This document shows, piece by piece, positions 16,635 through 25,419 of a stretch of DNA of 64,000 nt; the stretch's first letter is position 1, and each line of letters begins with the position of its first letter. The stretch covers positions 3,553,737 to 3,617,736 of the forward strand of contig NZ_LR593886.1 in assembly GCF_901538265.1 (NCBI RefSeq), written 5' to 3'. Below the pieces are notes generated by a model. That model did not search any database and had not been told where the DNA came from. It saw only the letters and a program-made list of their open reading frames with translations. The DNA comes from Gemmata massiliana. Its GTDB lineage: Bacteria > Planctomycetota > Planctomycetia > Gemmatales > Gemmataceae. The translations under genes and the position numbers were made by a program.

Positions 16635-17282
16635 ATGTTGATCGACCGGTTGGTTCGGTTCTTACTTCCGCGCCCCGACCAGTTCTTCGCCATGCTCGAA
16701 GAACTGGCCGACAAGATCGAGGCGACGGCGGCGGTCTTTGCCGAACTGGAATCCGCCACCGGCCACAGCCAGATCGAGGCGATTGCGGCCCGGCTCAAGC
16801 CCATTGAGTCCGATGCGGACAACGTGTGTCAGCGGCTCTACGAGGAGATCGACCGCACGTTCGTGACCCCCATCGACCGCGAGGATCTGGCCCGGCTGAC
16901 GAAGGTGCTGGACAACGTGGTGGACGGGATGGAGCATACCGCCGCGTTCGCCGCCCTGTTCCGCTTCGCCGCGCTGACCGAACCGATGCGGCACTTGGTT
17001 CGGCTCACTGTGGGCTGCGCTCGCGAACTGGCCGGGGCCGCGCGCCGGCTGCGCCAGTTCGCCAACCCCGATTCCGTGAAGGGCGCGACCATCGCCGTTC
17101 ACGCGCTGGAAAACGAGGCCGACGCCGTTTACCGCAAGGCCATCGCCGCGCTCTTCGATAACGGCATCAACCCTGTCGAACTGGTCCGCCAGAAGGACAT
17201 GCTCTTCAGTCTCGAAGAGGGCATCGACCAGTGTGACGACGCGATGGACGCCATTCGTTCGGTGGTGGTCAAGAATGGCTAG
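16635..17282 (+). CDS. DUF47/PhoU-like regulator of Pit
   Basis: A 215-aa protein from ATG 16635 (GGAG site upstream; the open frame begins at 16494). It starts MLIDRLVRFLLPRPDQFFAMLEE and shows IEATAAVFAEL, ESDADNVCQRLYEEIDRTFVTPIDREDLARLTKVLDN (in parts), VDGMEHTAA, LENEADAVYRKAI and EEGIDQCDDAMDAIRSVVVK. TFVTPIDREDI-type blocks are the DUF47 hallmark. The family accompanies Pit permeases and is thought to gate them. The end overlaps the permease start by 8 nt (ATGGCTAG), giving strong coupling. Confidence 0.92.
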   Translation: MLIDRLVRFLLPRPDQFFAMLEELADKIEATAAVFAELESATGHSQIEAIAARLKPIESDADNVCQRLYEEIDRTFVTPIDREDLARLTKVLDNVVDGMEHTAAFAALFRFAALTEPMRHLVRLTVGCARELAGAARRLRQFANPDSVKGATIAVHALENEADAVYRKAIAALFDNGINPVELVRQKDMLFSLEEGIDQCDDAMDAIRSVVVKNG

Positions 17283-18312
17283 TGCGTTCATCATCCTCGT
17301 TCTGGTCGTGGTCCTGGCCCTGGTGTTCGATTACATCAACGGATTCCACGACACCGCCAACGCGGTCGCCACGGTCGTCTCCACGAACGTCCTGCCCGGG
17401 CGCACCGCGGTGCTGCTCGCGGCGGTGTGCAACTTCGTCGGCGCGTTCATCGGCGTCGGCGTGGCCAAAACCATCGGCGGCGACATTGCTGATCCGAAAT
17501 CGATCACGCAACTGGTGGTCGCGGCGGCGCTGCTCGGCGCGATCGTCTGGAACTTGCTCACGTGGTACTACGGCATCCCGTCCAGTTCGTCGCACGCGCT
17601 CATCGGCGGGTTGGTCGGTGCAGTGTGGTGCTACCGGGTGCTCCACGACGAAGCGCCACTGGACGCCTTGTGGGGGTTGCTCACGTCGAAGGGCGTCTTG
17701 TTGACGCTCAAAGCGCTCGTTATTTCGCCGCTGTGCGGGTTGCTCGGCGGGTTCCTGTTGATGGTGCTCCTGCTGTGGGTCGTGCGCCGCGCTCGCCCGG
17801 CGACTGTGAGCCGCAACTTCCGCGTACTGCAACTCGTTTCGGCCGGGTTCATGGCGTTCGCCCACGGGTCCAACGACGCCCAGAAGTCGATGGGCATCAT
17901 CACCCTCGCGCTCGTGGCCTACGCCGCCTCGCTGGGACAGACGGCCGATCTCGTTGTGCCGGGCTGGGTGATCGTGTCGTGTGCGACCGCGATGGCCCTG
18001 GGAACCGCGTCCGGTGGGTGGCGCATCATGAAGACGATGGGCCACCGGATCATCAAGTTGCGCCCGATCAACGGGTTCGCGGCCGAAACCGCGGCGTCGC
18101 TCGTGATTCTGGGTGCGACGTGGTTGAAGGCCCCAGTCAGCACCACGCACGTCATCTCATCGAGCATCATGGGCGTCGGCGCTTCCAAGCGGGTCTCAGC
18201 CGTGCGCTGGGGCGTCGCCCAGAACATGCTGATTGCGTGGGTGCTGACGATTCCCATTTCCGCGGCCGTGTCCGCGCTCACGTACCTTGTTCTGCACTGG
18301 CTGCTGGGGTAA
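17275..18312 (+). CDS. pit: Low-affinity inorganic phosphate transporter, Pit family
   Basis: A 345-aa integral membrane protein from ATG 17275. The two PHO4 signature repeats are present: FDYINGFHDTANAVAT near the start and FAHGSNDAQKSMGII in the second half. About ten hydrophobic helices are visible, together with GIPSSSSHALIGG and the matching APVSTTHVISSSIMG. The family carries metal-phosphate or sodium/proton-phosphate across the inner membrane. It is co-translated with DUF47 and sits between a PhoU-like gene and a phosphatase. ATG 17275 rather than upstream starts in the frame is supported by the first helix beginning at once (ASAFIILVLVVVLALV). Confidence 0.95.
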   Translation: MASAFIILVLVVVLALVFDYINGFHDTANAVATVVSTNVLPGRTAVLLAAVCNFVGAFIGVGVAKTIGGDIADPKSITQLVVAAALLGAIVWNLLTWYYGIPSSSSHALIGGLVGAVWCYRVLHDEAPLDALWGLLTSKGVLLTLKALVISPLCGLLGGFLLMVLLLWVVRRARPATVSRNFRVLQLVSAGFMAFAHGSNDAQKSMGIITLALVAYAASLGQTADLVVPGWVIVSCATAMALGTASGGWRIMKTMGHRIIKLRPINGFAAETAASLVILGATWLKAPVSTTHVISSSIMGVGASKRVSAVRWGVAQNMLIAWVLTIPISAAVSALTYLVLHWLLG

Positions 18313-18655
18313 AGGTCATATGCGGGCCGCGTCACGTTTCTCGTGACCGACCCACAGATCTCGCTTGTGTGCAATTGTTTGGGGCTCCGGCCTCTTAGCT
18401 CGTCGCGCAACCGCGATTATCACTTTTACCACCCTCTCAAATTCTGATTCGCGGCGCTCTTGTAGTGTCAAGTAGCGTGTTCGGTGACCGAGTTGCCAGA
18501 GAACTCTCGTGTACCATAACTGGCACTATGGTACTATACGACATTTCCACGCCGTTGTTTCACAAAATCTACATATTTCGTTTGGTGGCGTAAGCCGCGT
18601 GCCCAAAACTGAGTTCGTGGCCCTTTTCGGAACGAACTGTTGATGGGAGTGTCCG
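18313..18655. other. Intergenic region between pit and the phosphatase gene
   Basis: This stretch has no gene. GTCACG-TTTCT-CGTGAC (18331-18347) is a small hairpin 18 nt after the pit stop and a possible weak terminator. A larger dyad at 18511-18534 is listed separately. The rest is more AT-rich than average and likely contains the promoter of the phosphatase gene at 18656. Confidence 0.4.
18511..18534. promoter_or_regulatory. Perfect inverted repeat upstream of the phosphatase gene
   Basis: GTACCATA (18511-18518) and TATGGTAC (18527-18534) are exact inverted 8-mers with an 8-bp spacer. This gives a 16-bp centre-to-centre arrangement typical of dimeric regulator sites. It lies 122 bp upstream of ATG 18656. 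A Pho-type box (direct repeats) is not seen. Confidence 0.45.
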
Positions 18656-19912
18656 ATGGCGCGGTTTACCCGACGGGCGTTTTTGGGTTCCGCGCTCACG
18701 GGGTTCGCCGCTGTTTCCAGCGGGCACACGCCCCCATTCGCGCGGTCCGTTTTGGACCCGCCCTTGTCGTCTTGGGCGCCCACGGGTGCTCCCGACGGGC
18801 TGTTTCTGACATGGCAGCGCGATCCGACCACGACCGTTACGGTGCAGTGGGTCGGGCCTCGTTGGTCAGGTGAGGCAACCGTGAGTTGCGCGCCGTTCCC
18901 GGTGGCTGGAACGTGGCAGATCGCGCAAGTGGCGTCGAAACTATTTCCCGGAACGAGCCTCAGCGTGTACCGCGCCGAGATCACCGGATTGATGCCGGGG
19001 AGCGAGTACCAGTTCCGTGTCGGGAGCCGGCCGTTCACGCATCGATTTCGCACGATGCCGGCGCGGGCGACCGACGCGATCACGTTCGTATCCGGCGGCG
19101 ATTGTGGGGTGAACCCGCATGCGGTCGCGACCAATATGCTTGCTGCCAAACAGGAGCCGCACTTCGTTCTTCTGGGTGGTGATCTGGCCTACGACAATGG
19201 ACGGTCGCCGGAGACGTTCCTCGCGTTCTTGCGGAACTACAGCACGCAAATGATCGACCCTGTGGGTCGGCTCATTCCGCTGGTCGCGTGCATCGGGAAC
19301 CACGAGGTTAATGGAGTTGTCGGCGCCAAACGCGAAGGCGCGCCGGCGTTCCTGAGCGTGTTCGACGGACTGTTTCGAGATACTACCTTCGGCACGCTTG
19401 ATTTCGGCGATTATCTGAGCCTTGTGTTGTTGGACTCTGGACACGTCGCGCCGGTTGGAGGTGGGCAATCCGAATGGTTGGAGAAGACGCTCCGTGAGCG
19501 GGAAGGGTACCCGCACCTGTTCGCGGCGAATCACGTCCCAGCCTACCCGTCGGCGCGTGATCCGGGCGAAGCGGGTGCCGAGAACCGAAAGCACTGGTGC
19601 CCGCTGTTCGAGCGGTACGGTGTGGACGCAGTTCTAGAGCACCACGACCACACATTCAAGCGCACGCACCCGTTGAAGGGTGGGCTGAAGGACAAGTACG
19701 GCGTTCCCTACCTGGGTGACGGCTCCTGGGGGCAGTTGCGTGCCCCAGCGCCGCTCGCGAAGCGCCCGTACCTCGTGGCTGCGAGTCACGCGTATCACCT
19801 GACGCTTCACCGACTGGAGGGCGCGAGCCGGTTCCACGTCGCGCTTGAAGCAAGCGGCGCGGTAGCGGACGTGTACGGCACTAAGGGTAAACACCCTGCG
19901 CGCCGAGGGTAG
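18656..19912 (+). CDS. Tat-exported purple-acid-phosphatase-like metallophosphoesterase
   Basis: A 418-aa protein from ATG 18656 (GGGAG upstream). MARFTRRAFLGSALTG is a twin-arginine signal, so it is folded before export. Residues about 50-130 look like the fibronectin-III-like N-domain of purple acid phosphatases (LFLTWQRDPTTTVTVQWVG ... GLMPGSEYQFRVG). The catalytic domain carries SGGDCG, LGGDLAYDNG, CIGNHE, FAANHVPAY and LEHHDHTFKR, supplying the di-metal ligands. It probably frees phosphate from organic esters outside the cytoplasm, feeding the Pit transporter encoded upstream. Confidence 0.88.
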   Translation: MARFTRRAFLGSALTGFAAVSSGHTPPFARSVLDPPLSSWAPTGAPDGLFLTWQRDPTTTVTVQWVGPRWSGEATVSCAPFPVAGTWQIAQVASKLFPGTSLSVYRAEITGLMPGSEYQFRVGSRPFTHRFRTMPARATDAITFVSGGDCGVNPHAVATNMLAAKQEPHFVLLGGDLAYDNGRSPETFLAFLRNYSTQMIDPVGRLIPLVACIGNHEVNGVVGAKREGAPAFLSVFDGLFRDTTFGTLDFGDYLSLVLLDSGHVAPVGGGQSEWLEKTLREREGYPHLFAANHVPAYPSARDPGEAGAENRKHWCPLFERYGVDAVLEHHDHTFKRTHPLKGGLKDKYGVPYLGDGSWGQLRAPAPLAKRPYLVAASHAYHLTLHRLEGASRFHVALEASGAVADVYGTKGKHPARRG

Positions 19913-20281
19913 ATGCGGACTACCTCGCGAACATTTCTTCACATTCCGGCGTCACTGAAACGGAGTTCAAGCACCGAATCTGTTTAGGCCGTACTTGTTT
20001 GGGTTACACTTTTGGTTTGTTTGCGACTGCACCAATTCCTGTCTCTGCTCCATTTCGGGGCGACGCTAAATCCTTTTCGTATCAGGAATTGCTGTTGATT
20101 TAATGTTATTTAATCTAACATCGTATTTTTAATTATTCGAGGTGAATTGCTTGAGATATTCATGTGGGACCAATACTGGATTGGCAGATCGATAGATCGC
20201 GCTACTGATCTTGTGCCTGAAGAGGTCTATCTATACAGTAATTTTCCTTCCATTCCTCAGTTTTGCACAAGTGAGATCGCC
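19913..20281. promoter_or_regulatory. AT-rich intergenic region before the first LEDRLTP gene
   Basis: No gene is visible. Bases about 20070-20160 are strikingly AT-rich for this genome and include ATGTTA-TTTAATC-TAACAT (20103-20121), a small inverted repeat. A promoter with an operator is plausible. The frame open from 20147 covers the right part of this region, but its first 45 residues have no paralogue counterpart. Confidence 0.4.
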
Positions 20282-23026
20282 TTGCCCAAGCCCACCCGAT
20301 CCCGCCCACAAACACGCCTCGGAATCGAACTCCTCGAAGACCGCCTGACGCCCGCGAATCCGCTGGCCAGCGCCGATGCCTACACGATCACCAGAGATCA
20401 AACACTAACTGCTGCCGTAACGCAAGGCGTTTTGGCGAACGACACGTCGGCCGGGGCGCCGATGCGGGCGGGTGTGTTCCAGGGACCGGCTCACGGGTCG
20501 CTCAGCTTGGCGGTCGACGGGAGTTTCGTCTACACCCCCGACCCGGGGTTCACCGGGACCGACGAGTTTTACTACCACGTGACGGACACGGCCGGGGGCG
20601 GGCGCACCCTGTACACCGTGGACGCGGCGACCGACCAACTCGTCGCGCTCGACCGCGACACCGGGAACTTTCGGATCGTCGGTGACATCGGGTACGACAT
20701 GTACGCTACGGACATCGCGGCCCTCAACGGCGTGATCTACGCCGTGACCGCGAACCACTCGGCGTCGAACCCGTCGGGGTTCGCGCTGGTCGGGATCGAC
20801 GTCCGGACCGGTGCGAAGGTTTCTGTCGTCCAACTCAGCACCAGTAACCCGGACACCCTCGCCGATGTGGACGGGCTGGCGGTCGTCAAGGGCGAACTGC
20901 TGATCGCCTACATCGCGAACGACCTCTCGACGAGCAACATCGGGAAGATCAACTTGCAGACGGGCCACATCACGCTCGTGCAGGGGTTCGGTGGGGGCCA
21001 GGACTTCGACGGGATCGGGGCGAACGAGAACGGGATCTTGTACGCCGTGAACACCGAAGCGTACTCGGCCCCGCTCAAACAGATCATCTTCCAGCAGTTC
21101 ACGTTCCAACCGTCCCCGAACGTGTTCAACATCAGAGACGACGTGCTGTCTAACGCCATCATCAGTGACCTCGCGTTCACACCGTTCGGGATGTACGCGA
21201 TCGACAACGGGGAGCGCCTGATCCACCGCTACAACAGCACGACGTTTGTCCGCGAGGACACGTTCGCGATGGGTTTTGGGGCGGCCAGTTTCATCGGCAT
21301 CGATTGGGCCGCGGACGGCGCGAGTGTCGGGAAGGTGACCATTACGGTCGGTTCGGGGCCGGGCGCCCCGGCCGTGACCGACGTCACCACGAACGAAGAC
21401 ACTCAGACGGGGAGCATCGTCGTCACGCGGGGCGCGACGAACGGTCCCGAGGTGACGCACTTTAAGATCACGAACGTGCGCAACGGAACGCTGTACAAGC
21501 ACGACGGCGCGACGGTTATCAACAACGGCGACTTTATTACCGTGGCGGAAGGGACCGCGGGGCTGAAGTTCACGCCCGCGCCCAATCTCAACTCGGGCGC
21601 ATCGATGTTCTCGTTCGATGTGCAGGCTTCCACGAGCGCGTCGGGCGCCGGGGTGGGCGACTCTGTCGCCACCGCGACGGTAACCGTTACCCCGGTGAAC
21701 GATGCCCCGGCGTTTACGAGGGGGGCAGACCAGACCGTTCCCGTGAACAGCGGGCCGCAGGTGGTGACCGGGTGGGCTGCGGGTTTCAGTGCCGGTCCCG
21801 GGAACGAGTCGGGCCAGTCGGTTCTGGCGTATGAGGTGATCGGGAACACGAACCCGGCGCTGTTCGCGGTCGCCCCGACGATCGCTCCGGACGGGACGCT
21901 CTCGTACACCCCGGCTACGGGGGCATTGGGTAGCGCGGAGATCACGATCGTCGTTCGGGATGACGGCGGAATTTCTGGTGGAGGGGCCAACCAGTCCACT
22001 CCGCAGCGGTTCACCATCGCTGTGACGCAGGTCGTTGTGGTCGATCCTCCGGGGAATCCACTCCCGTCCACGCCCGTTTCGCCCGTAGCCGCACGAACGG
22101 TGATCGCCGTGGGCAGTCCCGTGGGCACCCCGTCACAGGCCCGACTCATTGATTCGCGCACGGGCGCGGAGCTGTTGCGCGTCATTCCGTTTGCTGGTTT
22201 CAGTGGCGGTATCTCGGTCGCGGCGGGTGACTTGAACGGCGACGGAAAAGCCGACCTGGTTGTGGGGGCCGGTGCCGGAGGCAACACACACGTGCGTGCG
22301 TTCGACGGGGCCACGGGTGCGGAACTCGCGAGTTTCCTGGCTTACCGGGGTTTCAGTGGCGGGATCTCGGTCGCAGTCGGTGACGTGAACGGTGACGGGT
22401 TCGGGGACATCGTGACCGGAGTCGGAGCTGGGGCGCCGGGCGGTCACGTTAAGGCGTTCAACGTGGTCGCGCACACGTTCGGCGGGTTGAGTGTCGTATC
22501 CGGGGACGCGATCGCGAGCTTCTTCGCTTACGACGGTGCGTTCCGCGGGGGTGTCTCGGTCGCGACCGGGGACGTGAACGGGGACGGGATCGCGGACATC
22601 ATTACCGGTTCCGGTCCGGGTGCACCCAACGGTCACGTCAAGGCGTTCAGTGGCTCGACGCGCACGGAACTCGCGAGCTTTTACGCATTCAGCGGGTTCA
22701 CCGGGGGCTTGCGCGTTTCGGCCGCGGACCTGGACGGGGACGGTGCCGCTGAGGTCGTGGTGCTCGCTTCCGGAACACCGCACGTCAAGGTGTTCGGAAA
22801 AGACGGCTCAACCCGCTCGAGCTACCTGGCTTACCCGCGCCCGGGATACTCGGCGTTTGGTGTTACGACGGCGGACGTGAACCGCGACGGTATCGCCGAG
22901 GTCGTGACGAGCGCCCTGACCGGGGCTGCGCCGCAACTGAGAGCATTCCGAGGGGCCGGGGCCGCTCAAATCGAAGTCCCGTTCGTGCTCCCGGACGATA
23001 TTCTGGGCGGGATCGAGGTGGGGTAA
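20282..23026 (+). CDS. Large surface-type protein: LEDRLTP leader, VCBS-like, propeller-like and FG-GAP repeats (paralogue A)
   Basis: A 914-aa protein starting at TTG 20282. This start is chosen because the paralogue at 23551 has the same TTG, the same upstream GTGAGRTCGCC and the same offset to LLEDRLTPA (residues 17-25). The frame itself continues up to 20147. Segments in order are: leader; VCBS/cadherin-like repeat (about 30-105, NDTSAGAPMRAGVFQGPAHG); a segment of about 240 aa starting LYTVDAATDQLVALDRDTG, resembling propeller-type secreted repeats; cadherin-like domains; and five or so FG-GAP/integrin-alpha-like repeats (GDVNGDGFGDIVTGVGAGAPGGHVKAF). The DxNxDG loops bind calcium. It ends DILGGIEVG. 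Adhesion or surface binding is inferred; there is no cell-wall anchor or classical signal. Confidence 0.8.
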   Translation: MPKPTRSRPQTRLGIELLEDRLTPANPLASADAYTITRDQTLTAAVTQGVLANDTSAGAPMRAGVFQGPAHGSLSLAVDGSFVYTPDPGFTGTDEFYYHVTDTAGGGRTLYTVDAATDQLVALDRDTGNFRIVGDIGYDMYATDIAALNGVIYAVTANHSASNPSGFALVGIDVRTGAKVSVVQLSTSNPDTLADVDGLAVVKGELLIAYIANDLSTSNIGKINLQTGHITLVQGFGGGQDFDGIGANENGILYAVNTEAYSAPLKQIIFQQFTFQPSPNVFNIRDDVLSNAIISDLAFTPFGMYAIDNGERLIHRYNSTTFVREDTFAMGFGAASFIGIDWAADGASVGKVTITVGSGPGAPAVTDVTTNEDTQTGSIVVTRGATNGPEVTHFKITNVRNGTLYKHDGATVINNGDFITVAEGTAGLKFTPAPNLNSGASMFSFDVQASTSASGAGVGDSVATATVTVTPVNDAPAFTRGADQTVPVNSGPQVVTGWAAGFSAGPGNESGQSVLAYEVIGNTNPALFAVAPTIAPDGTLSYTPATGALGSAEITIVVRDDGGISGGGANQSTPQRFTIAVTQVVVVDPPGNPLPSTPVSPVAARTVIAVGSPVGTPSQARLIDSRTGAELLRVIPFAGFSGGISVAAGDLNGDGKADLVVGAGAGGNTHVRAFDGATGAELASFLAYRGFSGGISVAVGDVNGDGFGDIVTGVGAGAPGGHVKAFNVVAHTFGGLSVVSGDAIASFFAYDGAFRGGVSVATGDVNGDGIADIITGSGPGAPNGHVKAFSGSTRTELASFYAFSGFTGGLRVSAADLDGDGAAEVVVLASGTPHVKVFGKDGSTRSSYLAYPRPGYSAFGVTTADVNRDGIAEVVTSALTGAAPQLRAFRGAGAAQIEVPFVLPDDILGGIEVG

Positions 23027-23121
23027 CAGGCGCTGGCCCGTGGTCGACGGCGCGTCTGCAGACCGAGTAGACACGCCGCACAAAGCTCGTCACAACCATG
23101 CGACGAGCAATCTCGGTATCG

Positions 23122-23160
23122 AACGCCCGGGTGGTTCGTTTTTTGAACTACTCGGGCGTT
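23122..23160 (+). terminator. Terminator after paralogue A
   Basis: Bases 23122-23137 pair with 23145-23160 in a 16-bp stem with two G-T pairs. The loop is GTTTTTT, and TCATTTTTG follows. It stands about 95 nt after the stop. The outer arm AACGCCCG is shared with the terminator after paralogue B, so it was probably duplicated with the gene. Confidence 0.75.
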
Positions 23161-23550
23161 TCATTTTTGATGGTTCTGCGTTGTGCTTGGTGGAAGTGGT
23201 GGAGTGCGCCACCCAGGGCACGCGCCTCGTGGGTGATTCCGACAGCACCTTTTGCGCCGGTTCGATGCAACGATTGTCAGTGAAACGGTGCCCCTATCTA
23301 TTTCGCACTCGCGCAAGTTCTCGGCTGTTGAGCATCCCTTCAGGTCACGGGCACACGGGATAACTACAAGTGCAATGAGGACGTCTTGTTTTTATTTGAG
23401 TGTGCATCGTCTGTTTTAAATTCACCAAATTCGAGCGTCAGAAGTGGCGAGATAATGGACAGGCTGACGCGCGACTGACATTGCGCTGGGCGTGCGTTCG
23501 CTATTAAGGTGCCTTTCCGTCCAGACCTTAGTTAGTCAAGTGAGGTCGCC
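23161..23550. other. Intergenic region between the two paralogues
   Basis: No supported gene is present. Around 23380-23450 the sequence becomes AT-rich (TTTTTATTTGAGTG, TGTTTTAAATTC), probably promoter DNA for paralogue B. The final bases before TTG 23551 (AGTGAGGTCGCC) match those before paralogue A. Confidence 0.4.
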
Positions 23551-25287
23551 TTGTCTCGTTTCAACTCAACACCGCAGAAGACGCGCCTCGGGGTCGAGTC
23601 TCTCGAAGACCGCCTGACGCCCGCGGTTCCGGTCGCCGTTGCTGATACTTACACCGCGACCGAGGACCGAGTTCTAGCTGTCGCCGTCGCGCAAGGTGTG
23701 CTGTCGAACGACACACCGGCCGGTGCACCGATACGAGCGAACGCGGTTCGGGTACCGATCCACGGCGTGCTCAACCTGGCGCTCGACGGTAGCTTCGGTT
23801 ACACGCCAATTTCGGATTTTGCGGGAATCGACACGTTTTCGTATCAGGTGGCTGATACGAACGGGGTGGTGGGGAACATCGTCACGGTCACGATCAATGT
23901 CGTCCCAGTGAACGACGCGCCGACGTTCACGAAAGGGGAGGATCAGGCGATTGCCATGAACGCCGGACCGCAGTCGGTGAGCGGGTGGGCTAAGGGATTT
24001 AGCGCCGGCCCTGGGAACGAGTCGGGTCAGTCGGTTTTGGCGTATGAGGTGGTCGGGAATACGAACCCGGCGCTGTTTACGGTCGCCCCGACGATCGCAC
24101 CGGACGGGACGCTCACGTACACCGCCACAGGGGTACCGGGTACCGCGACCATCACTGTTGTGGTTCGGGATAGTGGTGGGACCGCGAACGGGGGAACCGA
24201 CACATCCGTTCCGCAACAGTTCTCGATCACAGTTGAGAACGCAGTACTGATTGAAGGCCCAAATTGGCATCCTGAAATTCCAACAGCCGTGATTTTTCAG
24301 CCCCCGCGGACGGTGATCGCGGTCGGTAGCCCGGCGGGGAGCCTGGCCCTGGCCCGTCTCATTGACTCGCGCACCGGCGCGGAGGTACTGCGTGTCGAAC
24401 CGTTCGCGGGGTTCCGCGGGGGGATCTCGGTTGCCGCGGGTGACGTGAACGGTGACGGGACCGCGGACCTCGTCGTGGGGGCGGGGGCCGGTGGTAACAC
24501 TCATGTGCGGGCGTTCGACGGGACGACAGGCGCGGAACTCGCGAACTTCCTGGCGTACCGGGGTTTCAACGGGGCCGTTTCGGTCGCGGTCGGTGACGTA
24601 AATGGTGACGGGTTCGGGGATATCGTGACCGGGGCCGGAGCTGGGGCGCCGGGCGGTCACGTCAAGGCGTTCAACGTGGTCGCGCACGCTTATCTAACCC
24701 CGGCTTACGTCGAAGGCTATGTCCCTTCGGACGGTGATTACCGCCCGAACTTTGTTGTGGGTGGCGAAGAGATTGCATCGTTCTTGGCCTTCGACAGTAC
24801 GTTCCGGGGAGGCGTATCTGTTGCAGCCGGGGACGTGAATCGCGACGGGTTCGCGGACATCATTACGGGCGCTGGGGCCGGGGCATCGAATGGCCACGTG
24901 AAGGCGTTCTCCGGTCGAACGCGGGAGCAGTTGGCGAGCTTCTCAGCGTACAACGGGTTTACCGGGGGCGTGCGAGTCTCGGCGGCAGATGTGAACGGGG
25001 ACGGTGTGTCCGAGATCGTGACGCAAGCAGTCGGAACATCGCACGTGAAAGTGTTCGGTGCGGACGGTTCGACCCGCGTGAGCTTCCAGACGTACCCGTC
25101 GTCGGGATATTCGGGCTTCGGGCTTGCAACGGCAGATGTGAACCGGGATGGAATCGCGGACATCGTGACAACTGGGCTGACCAGCGGAGCGCCGCAACTG
25201 CGCGCGTTCCGTGGAACCGACGTGACCCCGATCGAACTCGCTTACGCGCTGCCCGGGGACATTCTGGGCGGGATCGCAGTCGGGTAA
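23551..25287 (+). CDS. LEDRLTP/FG-GAP surface-type protein (paralogue B)
   Basis: A 578-aa protein from TTG 23551, preceded by GTGAGG. The leader MSRFNSTPQKTRLGVESLEDRLTPA aligns with that of paralogue A at identical offsets. A VCBS-like repeat follows (NDTPAGAPIRANAVR), then one cadherin-like domain (GNESGQSVLAYEVVGNTNPA), which is near identical to the one in A. Next come five FG-GAP repeats (GDVNGDGTADLVVGAGAGG, GDVNRDGFADIITGAG, ADVNRDGIADIVTTG). It ends DILGGIAVG. The propeller-like block of A is absent, so B is the shorter form. It is a tandem duplication product; a calcium-dependent extracellular role is inferred. Confidence 0.82.
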   Translation: MSRFNSTPQKTRLGVESLEDRLTPAVPVAVADTYTATEDRVLAVAVAQGVLSNDTPAGAPIRANAVRVPIHGVLNLALDGSFGYTPISDFAGIDTFSYQVADTNGVVGNIVTVTINVVPVNDAPTFTKGEDQAIAMNAGPQSVSGWAKGFSAGPGNESGQSVLAYEVVGNTNPALFTVAPTIAPDGTLTYTATGVPGTATITVVVRDSGGTANGGTDTSVPQQFSITVENAVLIEGPNWHPEIPTAVIFQPPRTVIAVGSPAGSLALARLIDSRTGAEVLRVEPFAGFRGGISVAAGDVNGDGTADLVVGAGAGGNTHVRAFDGTTGAELANFLAYRGFNGAVSVAVGDVNGDGFGDIVTGAGAGAPGGHVKAFNVVAHAYLTPAYVEGYVPSDGDYRPNFVVGGEEIASFLAFDSTFRGGVSVAAGDVNRDGFADIITGAGAGASNGHVKAFSGRTREQLASFSAYNGFTGGVRVSAADVNGDGVSEIVTQAVGTSHVKVFGADGSTRVSFQTYPSSGYSGFGLATADVNRDGIADIVTTGLTSGAPQLRAFRGTDVTPIELAYALPGDILGGIAVG

Positions 25288-25325
25288 AGGTTTGAGTACC
25301 GTCGAGGGCTGAGCGGTACAAAATC

Positions 25326-25379
25326 GAACGCCCGGTTAGTTTGGGAAGCATTATTGTTTCCCAAACTAACCGGGCGTTC
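25326..25379. terminator. Long-stem bidirectional terminator
   Basis: A perfect 22-bp stem pairs 25326-25347 with 25358-25379 around a 10-nt loop. It lies between paralogue B (ending 25287, plus) and the aldolase gene (ending 25420, minus). T-rich bases follow on the plus strand (TTACGTT). The stem is much longer than usual for a terminator. Confidence 0.8.
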
Positions 25380-25419
25380 TTACGTTACTGCGCTCGCGTT
25401 ATTTCTGGCGCGGTCGAGA

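Noticed and set aside
20147..20281. Upstream extension of the first LEDRLTP gene
   Set aside because: The paralogue starts at the equivalent TTG with the same upstream bases, and the 45-residue extension has no counterpart and covers AT-rich promoter-like DNA.
22200..22980. Regularly spaced similar DNA blocks resembling an array
   Set aside because: They are codons of successive FG-GAP repeats (about 60 residues each) inside one protein.
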